A DNA stretch of 64,000 nt from Rhynchopus sp. YZ270_cl-10 (Eukaryota > Euglenozoa > Diplonemea > Diplonemida > Diplonemidae). The notes under the pieces are model-generated. The model worked only from the letters and a program-made list of their open reading frames with translations, searched no databases and was not told the DNA's origin. Positions within the stretch are counted from its first letter, which is position 1; every line of letters begins with the position of its first letter. Shown here piece after piece: positions 47,634 through 60,149 of this stretch. The stretch is taken from NCBI GenBank assembly GCA_964035575.1, contig OZ037868.1, positions 1,240,001 through 1,304,000 of the forward strand. Reading direction: 5' to 3'. The position numbers and the translations under genes are program-made.

Positions 47634-49484
47634 ATGCGTTTACTCGTGATGCTCTCAGTCTCATCGCTGTCGCTTGCAGGTGTCGTGCTCCCGACTCTTC
47701 CGCCAACTCCGATCCCTGCCACACGAGCACCTCCGACAATTGCTCCGCTTCCTGGATGTGAGCAGACTTCGTCACCACTGAACGCTTCCTTCCTTCCTGA
47801 ACGACAGGTATCCCAGTTTATGAAGTGTTGGACGTTTCAGTGCACGGGAACTGCTCACATGACGTTCCTGAACATCTCGTCAGATGGGAAGGTGTCTCTC
47901 GTCAACAGCAACGGGTACGAACTCACTGCCCTGACGGACCATGACAGCTACACTGCTTCGTATCCTGCAAACGGCGAGATGATGATTCTGTACAACATCA
48001 GCTATTATTACGACTACGACACAATCGACTTCACAGTTGAGTGGGAGTGCGATGCAGACACACCTGTTGTCCCACCTGCAGAGGGATATGACTCGTCTGA
48101 GTACCTCACACTGGCACAGAGCGGGACGTACGAGATGCTGTTTTCCGAAAGAGGCGACCACACGTGGGTCATTCCCTGCACAGGCACACTCAGCATTGCA
48201 GAGCAGGTCGGTAACATTTACTATGCAACACTCAGATACAACAACAGCAACGGGAGCACTGTGTTTCATCAGTACTCGTCCAACTCGTCCAGCAACGAGT
48301 ACCAAGTGGATGGCAACTTTCTGATTCAGTTGAGCACCTACTACACTTATTACCGTGACAACTTCTTCTTTCTCTCATGGAGCTGTGACAGCGTCTCGGG
48401 TCTACCACTCACAAACGCACCTGTGTATTCTTTTGCTCCAACGACATATCCACCTTACATGCCAACCACAACACCAGACCATCCTTCAGTCGCTCCGTTC
48501 GCCCCACAGACACCTACCGCAGCACCATCAGTACGAACAGACCTGCCTGCTGGTTCTACTTTTGCACCACAGACATCTGCACCACAAACATCTGCACCTA
48601 CAGACCTGCCTGCTGGTTCTACTTTTGCACCACAGACATCTGCACCTGCTACAGCACTTCCAATAGCACCAACAGCAACACCAACAGACCTGCCTGCTGG
48701 CGCCACTTTTGCACCACCACTACCTCCTTCTGTGAACGCTCTGTGCACAGCTGACAAAGACTGTCGCAGTGGGAGGCTTGACCCGAAGGCGACGTGCAAT
48801 GCAGGGATGTGTGTGTGCCACACACAGGGCTACGCACATCCCCCTGGTGTGCCTCTGTGCCTGCTTGCGGACGACGTGACAGTGCCGATGGCGTTTGCTG
48901 TGGAGTACCTCGGAGTGGAGGCACAGTCTTTGTGGACAACAGCAACAACGAGGGAACGCTTTGAGGACACAATGCACAACGCACTGGGCTCTGTGACGGA
49001 GATGCGTGTTGTGGTGTCGGATGGCGGTGTCCTTGTGGTGGGGATGGTGCGTGCCAGCACAGCAAAACTTGCCGACGCACTTTCGGGGAAGGAGGACCTG
49101 GCAGCAGCACTTTCCTCTGAGGGTGTGTCTGTGAGCCACGGAGTGACCTGTGCACGCACAGACGCGTCGTACACAGTGCAGCACAATGGTGTGTGCAATG
49201 CGGTCGAGTGTGAAGGCAACACAACCCTGACACTGGCAGACGGGACGTACCAATGCGAGCGTGGGGCAGCACCACAGCCGGATGAGTCGGGCGGGAGCAG
49301 CAAGGTGTTCCTCTACGTCGGGATCGGTGTGGGTGTGCTTGGTGTGGCTGTGGGTGTTGCTGTTGCGTTTTGCTGTCAACAACGGAAGCAGCATGCGAAA
49401 GAACTGGAGAGCCCACTTTATGACGTGCCACTTGCTGACGAGTCCGAGCTGTACCATGTGGAGCCCGAACAGGCCTTGAACTGA
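47634..49484 (+). CDS. Type I membrane protein, copy 2 (one CUB-like double module)
   Basis: 616 residues with the same signal peptide, stalk type, EGF-like unit, SEA-like region, membrane helix and cytosolic tail as copy 1; the last 250 residues are nearly identical. It has only one 244-residue-type module, shortened by small deletions (NISYYYDYDT for NASNTNSYYDT; SSNSSSNEY for SSPYDPSQSSSNEY) and carrying more replacements (ERQVSQFMKCW, ALTDHDS) than seen among the modules of copy 1. The stalk is about one third as long. The tail motif SPLYDVPLADESELYHVEP is unchanged. This pattern, a variable outer part on a constant anchor and tail, is typical of surface receptor families that diversify their ligand-facing region. 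Confidence 0.82.
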   Translation: MRLLVMLSVSSLSLAGVVLPTLPPTPIPATRAPPTIAPLPGCEQTSSPLNASFLPERQVSQFMKCWTFQCTGTAHMTFLNISSDGKVSLVNSNGYELTALTDHDSYTASYPANGEMMILYNISYYYDYDTIDFTVEWECDADTPVVPPAEGYDSSEYLTLAQSGTYEMLFSERGDHTWVIPCTGTLSIAEQVGNIYYATLRYNNSNGSTVFHQYSSNSSSNEYQVDGNFLIQLSTYYTYYRDNFFFLSWSCDSVSGLPLTNAPVYSFAPTTYPPYMPTTTPDHPSVAPFAPQTPTAAPSVRTDLPAGSTFAPQTSAPQTSAPTDLPAGSTFAPQTSAPATALPIAPTATPTDLPAGATFAPPLPPSVNALCTADKDCRSGRLDPKATCNAGMCVCHTQGYAHPPGVPLCLLADDVTVPMAFAVEYLGVEAQSLWTTATTRERFEDTMHNALGSVTEMRVVVSDGGVLVVGMVRASTAKLADALSGKEDLAAALSSEGVSVSHGVTCARTDASYTVQHNGVCNAVECEGNTTLTLADGTYQCERGAAPQPDESGGSSKVFLYVGIGVGVLGVAVGVAVAFCCQQRKQHAKELESPLYDVPLADESELYHVEPEQALN

Positions 49485-49544
49485 TGTGGCACCGCCCTTT
49501 CCATCCACCTTTTGAAGTGCGTATAACATTGCTGGTTATTGTAC

Positions 49545-52500
49545 CAGTTTTATTGTTTTATTACGCATTGGCTGGGGAAGGGTTTCTCCTGCTCGCGGCA
49601 AAGGCAGCTGGTGACACGCTCTCCAAAGGGTTCTGTGGCCGCTCCAAGGTTCCCCAGCCGGTGTTGAAGCCGATGTGTGCACCTACACGACCGGCGTCTG
49701 TTGGTGGGTCTTCCCCCCGACAGGACCAGCTTGCTAAATTCGAATACAAACTCACGGATCTCATTGCAAAGACAGAATCTTGTCCTGGTGGGGTGATGGA
49801 GAATCCTGTGCGCAATGCCTGGGGTAAAGTGTTCCGCACCGCAATTACGCTCAAACTGCTGAGGTCCGAAGAGACGACAATCCCACCCGCGCTCGAAAAG
49901 CAGCTACAGATCCTTAACTCTCTGCTGGACAAGTCCAAGATGCTTATAAACCTTGAGATACGCAACACCCGTCTACAACGCGAGAAGCAGTACACCACCA
50001 AGCTGAAGGTAGATTTTAGCAGCGAACGACGAAAACTCACGGCGTGGTGCATGGGTAAACAGGGTGTTCCTATTTCCGCCCTGCGGGGCGAGGATGGCGT
50101 GCTTACGGCCAACCACAGGGAGATGGACAAACTACTGCGTGATGAATGGAAATCAGTGTTCAACTTATACGACCACGACCATCCCGAGCCAACTCTCGCC
50201 TCTTTCGAGCAACGTTTCGGCAGCTTCGTCGCACATTCCCCGATGTCCCTAGACCCGCTAAGTGGTGCTGACTTGCGCAGAACGCTTGACAAGAAAGGTA
50301 AGCGCACGGACGCCTGCGGAACTGATGGCTGGCGCTCATTGGAGCTTCATGCGATGCCCCTGTGCATACTGGACGGTTTTGCCCGAGTGTTCAACGCGAT
50401 AGAGACGAACGGTGTGTGGCCGCAAGCGCTGTTGACCGCCCTGGTGACGCTCCTTCCCAAAGGCGAAGACCAGTCCCCCTTGAAGCTACGTCCTGTGACA
50501 GTGACCAGTGCGGTATACCGGTTGTGGGCCTGCGCACGCCTGCAGGCAGTTCAACAATGGCAGGAACAATGGGTACACCCGTCGCAACATGGCTTCCGCC
50601 CAAAGCACAGCACGAACGACGTCTTGTATGACGTCTTCACACAGATGGAGGACGCTCTGCTCGGTGGCGAACCGCTGCACGGTCTGGCGCTCGACTTTGC
50701 GAAGTGCTTCGACCGCGTACCACAGGGCCTCACCTTGGATCTTGTGGAGAAGATGGGGCTTCACCCCAGGATCATGACACCTCTGCGAGCGATGTACCCC
50801 AAGCTGAGACGGCGGTTCAAGCTGCCCTCCGGCGTAGGAGAGGCGTACTCCGTGACGAATGGGATTCTGCAGGGGTGCCCCCTCTCTGTGGTGCTCATCA
50901 ACGCCCTGATATCAGTCCTGACACACTGCGTCACAGCGGAAATACCTGAGGCGTTTGTACGGTCGTTTGCTGACGACGCATACCTTTTGTCTCGCCATAG
51001 TGAAGCTTCGGTGGGGGCATGCCTGCTGCGAGTGGAGGACTTCTGCCGCATCACAGGCATGCGCCTCAACATGGCGAAGACCTTTGCCTTCTCATCATTG
51101 AAGAACCACAAATGCAAGCTGAAGTCTGAGGACAACCATGTGTTCCAGACAACAGAGTCGCTCCGCTCACTCGGCGTGATGATGTACAGCTCCCTGCGAC
51201 GCAAGGGGCGATACAACGCTACGGTATACCAGTCAGCCGTGAGGGCGCTCTCATGTTTGGGTGCGACACCGCTCTCCTTCTCCCAGAAGGTGTCTATTGC
51301 CACATCTGCCATCCTCCCTTCAGTGTTATACGAGTCCGCCTTCAACATGCCCCCTCGGTCAGTGATGAATGAACTATCGACGGCAGTGACGATGTGCTGC
51401 TGGGGCCCCACCTACCTTACCCGTTCAGTGGACGCACTACTCACACTCTGCCTGAAGGCGCACGTAGCACACCCCCTCTCGAGTGTTATATGCAGGACGT
51501 TCAGAGCTTACGCCGCCAGTGTGGAACGCAACGACGCCATACGCCAGAGGTGCATGAAAATCAGAGAGAGATACGAGACCCTGGCCGCAAAGGGTACACC
51601 TATGCATGCAGTTGGTCCAGTGGGGACTGTCCTCGCCGCCTCCCGCAGATGTGGCGTGAGCTGGGACCCTGAGATGAAGGCAGTGACGTCTACGTCTGCA
51701 ACCACGAAGACTACCCCCATCATCGATACAGACAAAGCCAAGAGGGCCCATGAAGTGCGAGTTCTGGCGCGTACGGCGGTCTGGGATGATCTGCAGAGTA
51801 AACGCCCTACGTACGACGGCATAAACGACGGCATTGACACCCGAGCCACCAATGCCCTGTGGCGCAATCTACAATACCACGACCCCCTCAAGGCTTTCCG
51901 GATGCGACGTGTTCTGTGTGGCGGAATCCTCTTCTGCCATCCAGCAGGGCTCAAACGCAGTGGCTTCCCCGAGGCGGACTTCAGCGATAAATGCCCCTTA
52001 TGCCTCGTCCAGGTTACATGCCACACACGCCACCTACTGTGGCACTGCAGCATAGTGCACACACCAGCGTTCACTGCCCTACATGAGTCGGCCATCAGCC
52101 TCTATGGCAAAGGGCTTCCCACCTGCTTTGTGCTGCACGGCATTGTACCCTCCAATGTGAGCAAGGTAACGGTGAAGGCGGTACAGTCTCTTCTCCTCGA
52201 TGCCGTCACCACGATCGACACAACCCTCTCAAAAGCTGTGGATGTGGCCCCGGCTGTACATCCTTGGGATCTCACATTTGCTGCCTCCAAACGGGATACC
52301 CCCTTCCGCACATATCTGACCAAGCTGCAACCTAGTTTTTCCTCCACCTATAGGGAGGCGTTCACTTTGAAAGCTTTCCTGTGGTGGGTGATTACGCTCG
52401 AGTGGAGCAAAGAACCCCGCGACGTGTCGTGTGTCGAGCTCGCGGTCGACTTCGAATTGCGCACAAGGGTCTTCCTCGCCAAACAGACCTCTAATATCCG

Positions 52501-52857
52501 CGAGCGTGGGCGGGCCATGCAAAGGCTCATCGTCAAGACCAACATGCGGGCTTTAACAGCGAAACTCCGCCGCGCCCCATTCCCTGGTGTGAAAAAGGAT
52601 CGTGTGCACTCCCTCCGTTCCGTCGGCGCCCCAGCGCTCATTGGATTCAGCAGACGCCCAGTGTTGTGTGCTAAAACACGTGCTTTTCTTGAATCTTTAA
52701 ATCATGTTGTCCCCCCTTCCCGGTCAGGGTGGGGTAATGAATGTATACCTGCTTACAGCTTCCCTGTAAACCAATCCCAAGCGCAACACTCGGGGTTCGA
52801 TAACCCACGGAGTGCCAGTGCCTGCGTCCCAGAGGCGTTTGCACTATCAACTTCACT
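49545..52857 (+). mobile_element. LINE (non-LTR retrotransposon), 5'-truncated
   Basis: 3.3 kb inserted in the 3' flank of membrane-protein gene 2. TTATTGTAC stands before it (49536-49544) and after it (52858-52866), and host homology to 44938-44958 resumes with ACATCC(G)CTCAGG. No poly-A tail; the 3' end is TGCCTGCGTCCCAGAGGCGT, then TTGCACTATCAACTTCAC, also found alone at 35688-35730. It encodes a reverse transcriptase but no visible endonuclease, so the 5' part is probably missing. Confidence 0.82.
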
Positions 52858-52933
52858 TTATTGTACATCCGCTCAGGATTCCCCCACCACCACCACCACC
52901 ACCCGCCACCACCGTGAATGGACAAAGTACTGA
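49561..52933 (+). CDS. LINE reverse transcriptase ORF
   Basis: An uninterrupted frame that is open from the preceding gene's 3' flank (49484) and runs into host flank at its end (stop 52931-52933), so neither the true start nor a LINE-own stop is certain. Counting from 49484 (1149 codons): helical N-terminal part (about 60-250), then RT with LKLRPVTVTSAVYRLWA, HGFRPKHSTNDVLYD, the catalytic Asp404 in ALDFAKCFDRVP, GILQGCPLS, and FADD (Asp497, Asp498) in SFADDAYLL, then the thumb with SLRSLGVMM. Near 836 lies a CPLC...HLLWHC zinc knuckle (C-x2-C-x9-H-x4-C), as in many LINE C-termini. No APE endonuclease, REL endonuclease or RNase H motif was recognised. All RT catalytic residues are present, so the copy may be young. 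Confidence 0.85.
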
Positions 52934-53728
52934 GAGAGTCAATCGAAAGGCAGCCGTTTTCGGGACGTTATCGTATGGTGAATACAGCTTTGCATGTGTT
53001 CCCATGTGAAATGCAGTACCTTACTATTCGACTTCGAGGTTCAAGGATCACTGTCAAATGATAAATGTACTGCCATCAAGGAAATGAAAGCTATGCCAAC
53101 ATAGTGTTTGTACCTGATACAGTTCAGCACTGCACCCTGGTTGCTTTTGAAACTGGACGCCGCAGAAACCATCAAATGTGAACTGCTTGTGTTTTGTCAA
53201 AAGTAGCTGTAAGGGACGTACCATGTCTCCCCTCCCCTTATCCCTTTTCATGCAAGAACTGTGGTGCTAACTCCCTCCACTGTTCTTGTTTTAAGGCTGT
53301 GTGTTTGTGCTTTTGTTATTTATATCATTTGTAAACTATTTCTAAGGGATCGTAAGTGCAGCAGCTGTCTCGTGTCGCTTCACAAATGTTGCCATTTTTT
53401 ATACAATGCTACTGTAGACAGCAGCGTGCTTATACCTACTTTGTGAGGTGTGCTTGCTGGCTACCATTGTTGTGACCATGCTTGCAACGAAGGTGACTCA
53501 GAGAGGGTTTGGTCTTGTGTTTCATGACACTGTGTATACAGGCACAGCTTACATTTCCCATTTTCAACGTTTCTATTTTTTGAGGGCAACCTGCTGCGGA
53601 CGGTGCTCCACTCCACCCCCTTTTGCGAGCAACCATCCAGATGAGCATTTTTCACTTTTTCGCCACGTTCACACCGGATTACGAGAATTTGCTGTTTTGA
53701 GCAGTGAACTCCGAATGTACATTATATA
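52867..53728. other. Locus spacer between the LINE and the 8.9-kb insertion
   Basis: Homologous first to 44980-45426 (3' flank) and then to 46488-46880 (5' flank), with no gene. This is the uninterrupted junction that dates the 45427-46487 insertion as copy-specific. Confidence 0.7.
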
Positions 53729-54649
53729 ACCGTCTTTTGAAAAAATATGGACCAGAAAAATAGGTCCATAAAAAAAAAAAAAAAATCCCAAATCCCTTCA
53801 GGGCTCGCGCTAAAGTCCATCCCTCATCCCGGGATTTTTGGGGGTTTTGGTAGGAACGTTTTTTTTTTGCAGTACGGGGATTTCATTAAGAAACCAGAAG
53901 TTCTAATATTGTTGAGTAAGACCACCACATAGTGGACTTGCATATACATGTGACCCCGCCGTGGAATGCAATTGGCTCGGAAAGTCAAAAGAAAGAGGAG
54001 AAAAAAGAAAAGAGAAAAAAAAAAGTTGGTTACCGTGCGCCTGCGGCGCTGCCTGTTCCCTTCCAGTTTCTACAGGCAAACACTTGCCCCCTTTACCTAT
54101 CACTGATGGGGTTTGACCAAAACCATGGTTGTGGGATTTACCTTGGCCCTCTTTACCCACATGGATTTTGACCAAAACCAAAAAATTGGCCATTTCGGCA
54201 AAGTGACCCCACCACAGTGCGGACGGATTCCGGAAATTCCAATCGCGGTATGTTTTGGGGCTGAAAACCCACTGATTTTCAGGAGAAAAATTGCTTCCAA
54301 ATCTCGGAATTTTCCGAATTTTCCTGAAAATGACCCTTGTTTACGAGTATGGGTTCATATTTTGCGAAAATTTAAGTCACTAAAATTTTGTCCATTTTTC
54401 CGTATATACCCCACCACAAGCCGGGATTGGCCCGGAAATGCCACAAAACGGGGTTTCCGGGCCTCCCCAGCTAACCTTTTCAAGGAACGTTTTTCCGTAC
54501 CCGAAATCCATTTTTTCCCCATTTTTTCCCATAATTAGCGCGACCACTGAATCCCTTGGAGGGTGTTCAAATTTCCCGTTTTTCCCTTTTCTCCCGTTTT
54601 TCCCTTTGTCTTTGCCATTTTTTTTTTTTGACAAGGCAATTTTCAGGTG

Positions 54650-55890
54650 AAAAAAAAATTTTTTTTTTGAAAAAATTTTGGCCCCCTGGGTGGGTCTGGG
54701 GGACCGAAAAATGCTCAACCGGTTCCCTGCCGTAAAAGAGAGAGAGGTTACAGAACTATTCATACATGATGAAAAAATCCAAGGAAAACCTTCGATTGGG
54801 AAAAATGCCAAAAAACGCAAAAATTGGCTGTTTTGAGCATCTGTGGTTACACCAAATACACGTCTCTGAACAAGGCTATACTATACCCAAAAGTGGCTAG
54901 GCAAGGCCGTGTTTGACCAAAAAAAAAATTTTTTTTTTGAAAAAAAATCGAGTTTTCGTCACCTGTGGGTGGTCGTAGGATCGAAATTTGCGAAAAATTT
55001 TCACTTTTTTTTTTGACCCAAAATTTTTTTTTTCGACAAGGCAACGGGAAAAATGACTAAGGGGAAAGGGGAAAAAAGGGAAAAACGGGAATTTTGAGGA
55101 TCCTCTATTTTGAGGATCATTTTCACAGTCACATTTTACCTTAGCAAAATCTGAAAAAAAAAATTTTTTTTTTGGGGATATGCAATATACAAGGAAAGTT
55201 TCTGTCGCGATGAAGGGGATAAGTATCCCTCACCAGTTCTTTTTACCCCCTAGCAACCCAACCCCACCCCCTATAGACAGCCCCTCCCATCCCATGTCTG
55301 TGCTCCGCACCAGTCCACAAACTTCACAGAATTCTACAAGACATGTTCACAACAATCAAACGAGACGATTTGGGTTTTTCTGTACTTCAGTGATAATACA
55401 AGTCATGATCACAACAACCAAAGGGAAGAGACGAGTTGGGTAGAGTCGAACAACACGGTGTTGTAAGTAAGGGTAAACAGGGTACCACGGGTAGAAGAGA
55501 AGAAAGGATAACAAGGTAAATACGAGTAGATGGGGGCTAGGTAAACAGGGTTACTAGCAGGTTAACAGAGTACCACGAGATGACAAGAAAACTGGTAAAA
55601 AGGGTGAGAACGGATAGAAGGGATTGATGGGCAAACCAGGGACAAGATAAGAGTAACTACAGAGGGAGTGGGGAAAAATCATGAAGTACAGAACGAGGTC
55701 ACTGTGGAACTGGTGTGGATGCTGCAACGCAACACGATACTTATCAACACGAAGAGACACAAGTAACTTTTCGAAAAATTTTTAGACCCCTGGGGTGGGT
55801 CTTGGGGCACCGAAAAATGCAAAAAAACGTAAAAATTGGGTGTTTTGAGCATCTGTGGTTACACCATATACACGTCTGTAACCCCACATA
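54650..55890. repeat. Two related units inside the composite insertion
   Basis: 54675-54880 and 55785-55880 share GGTGGGTCT(T)GGGG, CCGAAAAATGC, then TGTTTTGAGCATCTGTGGTT, ACACCA(A/T)ATACACGTCT. The sequence between them (55180-55760) is different in composition, with many GGTAAACAGGGT-type words and no gene I can support. Confidence 0.55.
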
Positions 55891-57049
55891 GGCCCATTAC
55901 CATGGTTTCGTTGGCCCTTGTGGCACGCCCTCATGCAGTTTCCTGCTCATTGGCGGCCTCTAGTCCGTGTGTCCGGCTCCCCTCTTCCTCAACATGCACC
56001 AGAGCCCTATTTTTCACAAGCGGTCCCGAAACCTTAAAGTTTGCGCAAGCCCCGGAGTCATCCGATGACGCAAACCTCTCCCAAAGCGATGGCATTGGAT
56101 GGCAGTATCCGAAGTCAGACCTCCGGGAAATATTGAATCCTTAATGGACGACTTCAATGTGATCGCTGCCTTCTCCCTCTACGCCCCACCCTTCAAGAAC
56201 ACGGAGACTCGCAAGCTGCAAGTAATCTGAGGTTGTTTCTGCGAGCCGAAACCGTTCATCTTCGGAGATATGTACAGTGTGCGCACTACTTTCCGCAGGA
56301 AGAACGGCCCATTTTGGGCTCCGACCTCTGAGGCCGTTTTCGAAGACAGCTACAATGGGATATTTCGGTGTCCTCAATTTTTGAAAATTTTAAAAAAGCG
56401 AAAATCTGCCTATGTGCTTGAAAAATGCTGTGCATTTTTGGTAGAATTTTTTAAAAATTGCTATACTCCCCTATGACTGGACCCAACTCCCCCCACTCTT
56501 TTTTTGGTCAAAAACACCTCAATTTTTTTCACCTTTTTTTCCTTTTTTTCCGTTTTTGACCTTTTTAGACACCCTCCAAAAAGTCCATGATTGTTCTGGT
56601 CCATGTTTTTTCTGGTCCATCTGTGTTACGCTTTTTTTTTGACCTTGTCCATTTTCAGGCTGTAAACCCATTCCGAGCTTTCGGCCCCGCACGTTGGCGG
56701 GGCATCTCCGCTCATATGTGTGAAAATTCTGGACAAGTTCACCAAAAAACCCATTCCGAGCTTTCTCCCAACACCAGCGGTCGTCGCGCGCGTTTCGCGC
56801 GCGACTCCCTGTCAAAATTCTGGACAAGTACAAAAAAATCCCAACACATGTGTCGTAGCAGAATAATAGGTCCATTGGTGTGACCTATACAAGGGTAGTG
56901 GTATACCTTAGAAGGACCTTAGAAGGACCTTTTTTACACCTTTTTTTTGGGGGGGGTGCTAAAATTATTTTGTGTACATCTTTTTGGTGGTTTTTTGTGG
57001 CCAGAAAATTTCCCCAGAAATTTTTCCCCACAAAAAACATAGTGTGAGA

Positions 57050-57150
57050 ACGATCGTGACGGTTTTTTTCAAGATCTTGAACTTTTTTTCAAGATCTTGA
57101 CATTTTTTTTTTTTTTTTCACGATCGTTTTTTTTTTTTTCACGATCGTTT
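57050..57150. repeat. Palindrome cluster (AAGATCTTG and CACGATCGT)
   Basis: Two TCAAGATCTTGA words and two CACGATCG words separated by T runs. Confidence 0.6.
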
Positions 57151-58299
57151 TTTTTTTTCCTCTAGTAGTACAAGGGGCATGGGCGTGAAATGGGTGGCAA
57201 GGGAGAGTTTCTGGGTTCTACTTGGACTTTTTGACCGACTCTTTTCCTTGAAACGATTTTGTGGCGAATCTTTCAAATAAAGCAAAAATCGAGAACATTC
57301 TCACACCAGAATCCCCCCCAACGGATGTCGCCAGCGAGGCACTAAAACCAGAAAACCGTTTTTACCCATAGCAAGTGCCACTATAGTGGCGCACGAATGC
57401 CACACGTTGGTAGGGGTAATGGGGTTCTACTCATTTTCGTAAAAACATTTTTTTTCTGTGTGACAAGAATAAGGCAAGAATCGACAACTTTCGTGAAAAT
57501 GTCATATCGTTGGATGCTGGAGGGAGGTGGGTCAACCCTAGGAAAAGGACTTTTTTTGGCGCTCACCCCCAAAATCACCCCCTGCCTCGTGACTTCGCCC
57601 TGCAAACAGAATTCTACTCAAAATCGTAAAATAAATTATATTTCGTAAGAATTGATGTCGATCTTTTAGATAAAGCCAAAATCGAGCAGTTTTGATGATT
57701 AGGTTAGTGCAGCCGTAACAAGGAGAACACAGGGTAAAATCCCTTGGTTTTCCCTTGCTGTACTGTATGTGTTAAAAAGTGTATATTGGTGTACGGGAGA
57801 GACGCGCGTTTAAAGTTGCAACATTTTTAGGCTGATTGACGTGGGCCTGGCATGCCCCATTTTTCACTTTTTACCACCGATTTAATTCGATCACCATCGA
57901 ACACTGGGAAAATTTCTTGGTCAGTTTGGGGTATAACACGTGTATGACCTAATTTTAGGTGGTCAGAAGTGGAGTCTGACCCCCGTGCCCATCATTTTTG
58001 AGCATGTTTTTTGGTTTTCCTTAGCACAACGTAGGAGAAGGCGAACTGTTTACAAGGAGGGACAGGGTCGAGCGTGAGTGGGTCACTGCAGTGGCTCACG
58101 ATACACTGAACGGGTTTGCGGCTGGGAGGGAAACGTTTCCACTGTTACAGGCAAGTCACAAGGGGGTGGTGACTTGTGTGGGAGAAATGGGTACGGACAA
58201 GACTGTATGCGTTTAGTCCCAAGAGCCTTCACTGATGTCAGAGTCGTGATGCTCAGCATCATCATCAACCTTGGGGTCCTCAGCTGTCGCGTCGCAGTC

Positions 58300-58500
58300 A
58301 ATATAGCTCCCGCACGCTCCTTCTCCTCCTGCAACCATTCTCTTGTGGCGGCTTGCTCTCGCGCAAACTGCGTGCTACGACCACAAGCTTGTGCAGCTTT
58401 GGTGCAACTAGCCAGTTGCGCCTCTTCTCGCTCATCCACCCACCCATCGTACTGAAGATGCGCTCAGCATGTTGAGTCACAAATGGAACTCAGGGGAAGA
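58300..58500 (-). pseudogene. hAT transposase C-terminal dimerisation fragment
   Basis: On the minus strand, from about 58478, the frame reads TQHAERIFSTMGGWMSEKRR, then NWLVAPKLHKLVVVA. This matches the hAT C-terminal dimerisation signature (aaERvFS, then kRRnxLxpekxxxLxfl). The frame stops at 58298, and the sequence on either side is T-rich repeat. It complements the N-terminal-type hAT fragment at 9.3 kb, but the two need not belong to the same family. Confidence 0.6.
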
Positions 58501-59224
58501 GCTGTGTGCTGTGGACAGAGAGGCCAGGGTTTGGGGTGCTGTGTGAGCTACAAACGCTCCCCTTCCCTCCTTAGATCTAACAAACATTACCCGTTGTCTT
58601 GCAAGAACTTGCCCAATTCTGCAAATTGACCCCACCACTGCACGGGCGGCTTCCAAAAATGCAAATAAGGACCCTTTTCCACAACCTTCCTTCACAGAAG
58701 GGTCAATTTTACAAACCCGGATTTTGAGGAAAATTTTAGCCGAAAATGGGCCCACGTATAAGTGACCGGGCTCATATTTCCCAAAATTTAAGTGGTCAAA
58801 AAATCCAATTTTCGAGATTGACCCCACCACTGCACGGGCGAATCCCAAAAATGTAAATGAAGACGTTTTTGGCCCAAAATAAATCTGCCAAAATTGTGTC
58901 CCGGATTGGATTTTGGACTCCGGACCCCATATTTAGAAATAGCCCTGTGTTCTAAACAATGAGCATCACAGCGGTTGACCCTGGTATTTTTGGTATTTTT
59001 TGAAAATCTCAGCTCAAAAAATACCAAAAAAAAAATACAGGGTTTTGGATTGAGGCTGGGGTGGGGTTAGGTGAGGAGTGGGGGCTCCGCCCACCTCTCA
59101 CCTACCCCCCACAGATCTATTTTTAGAAGACAATTTTCTTCTATTTTACCGGAAAAGGAAGATGCACTGCGGCGCGAGCTTTCAACCCACCCTTCCCGCG
59201 ACATAGTAGGCAATTTTAAGCGCA

Positions 59225-59560
59225 ATTTTTAGAAATGTTGCGTACCGTGGCTTCGCTAGAAACTTTCGTTTTAGCAAAATATGGAAGTAAAATTTACGGA
59301 ACTGGACGATAGTTACCAACAAAAGTGCCATTTTATGTCAACATTTTAAAGAAATGTTGCGTACCGTGGCTTCGCCAGAACCTTTGGGAAGCAATGAGGA
59401 GTGAGAAAGAAGGATAAGGGCAAAGAAAAAAGTAGCGTACCATGCGCCTGCGGCGCAAGCTTGCATTACATCCTTTCCATGACATAGTTTGGCTGTAAAA
59501 AAAGGTGCAATTGTAAGCGCATTTTTTAGAAATGTTGCGTACCGTGGCTTCGCCACGAGT
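59225..59560 (+). repeat. GCGTACCGTGGCTTCGCC repeats
   Basis: AGAAATGTTGCGTACCGTGG, then CTTCGC, occurs near 59232, 59350 and 59527. A related GCGTACC(A/G)TGCGCCTGCGGC form occurs near 59430 and 61164, with a partial one near 54030; each of the last three except 54030 is followed by CTTGC/CTAGT and CCATGACATAGT. Confidence 0.7.
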
Positions 59561-60149
59561 TTAACACTGAAAATATGGGGAATATGCTTGAACGCGCTGT
59601 TGCCCTGTTTCTCAGCAACAAGCGTCACAGATTCAAGAGAAAACGGAGGTGTTCCTGCTGATGGCGGAGGAGTTGGAAAACGTCGCTCCCCCCGTATTTG
59701 TTTCCGGAATTGAGCTTCTGAGGACCTTTTTTTGCCAAAAAGAAAGAAATTGGGCGTGGAATTCTAAAATTTTTCGGGGAAAACGGCATATTTAGCGATA
59801 AGTATGGGGAGCTGCGTAATCCCTGTTGCGTGACCCCCCCAAATTCTAAAATCTGTGGGACAGCGTGCTCTGACATAGGTTGTACTCATTAAAAAACCGG
59901 TAAAAATACAAGTAATGTGTGATGGTCAAAAGTGCAAAATTCCTTCGCCAATGCATTATTTGGGCATTTGTTATACCTGGAGAATATGGTCAGATCACTC
60001 TTCAGACCACCAGCCAACGAAATATACCGTAATTGTACAGAGGTTGGACAGTACAAAAGTTGGGGCTTTTGGCCAACTTGGCCTGGTGTTGAACGCCGCA
60101 TCCCCCGCCACAATGGGCATAAATGTCCTCTTGGTCCGTAAAGGGTTAA

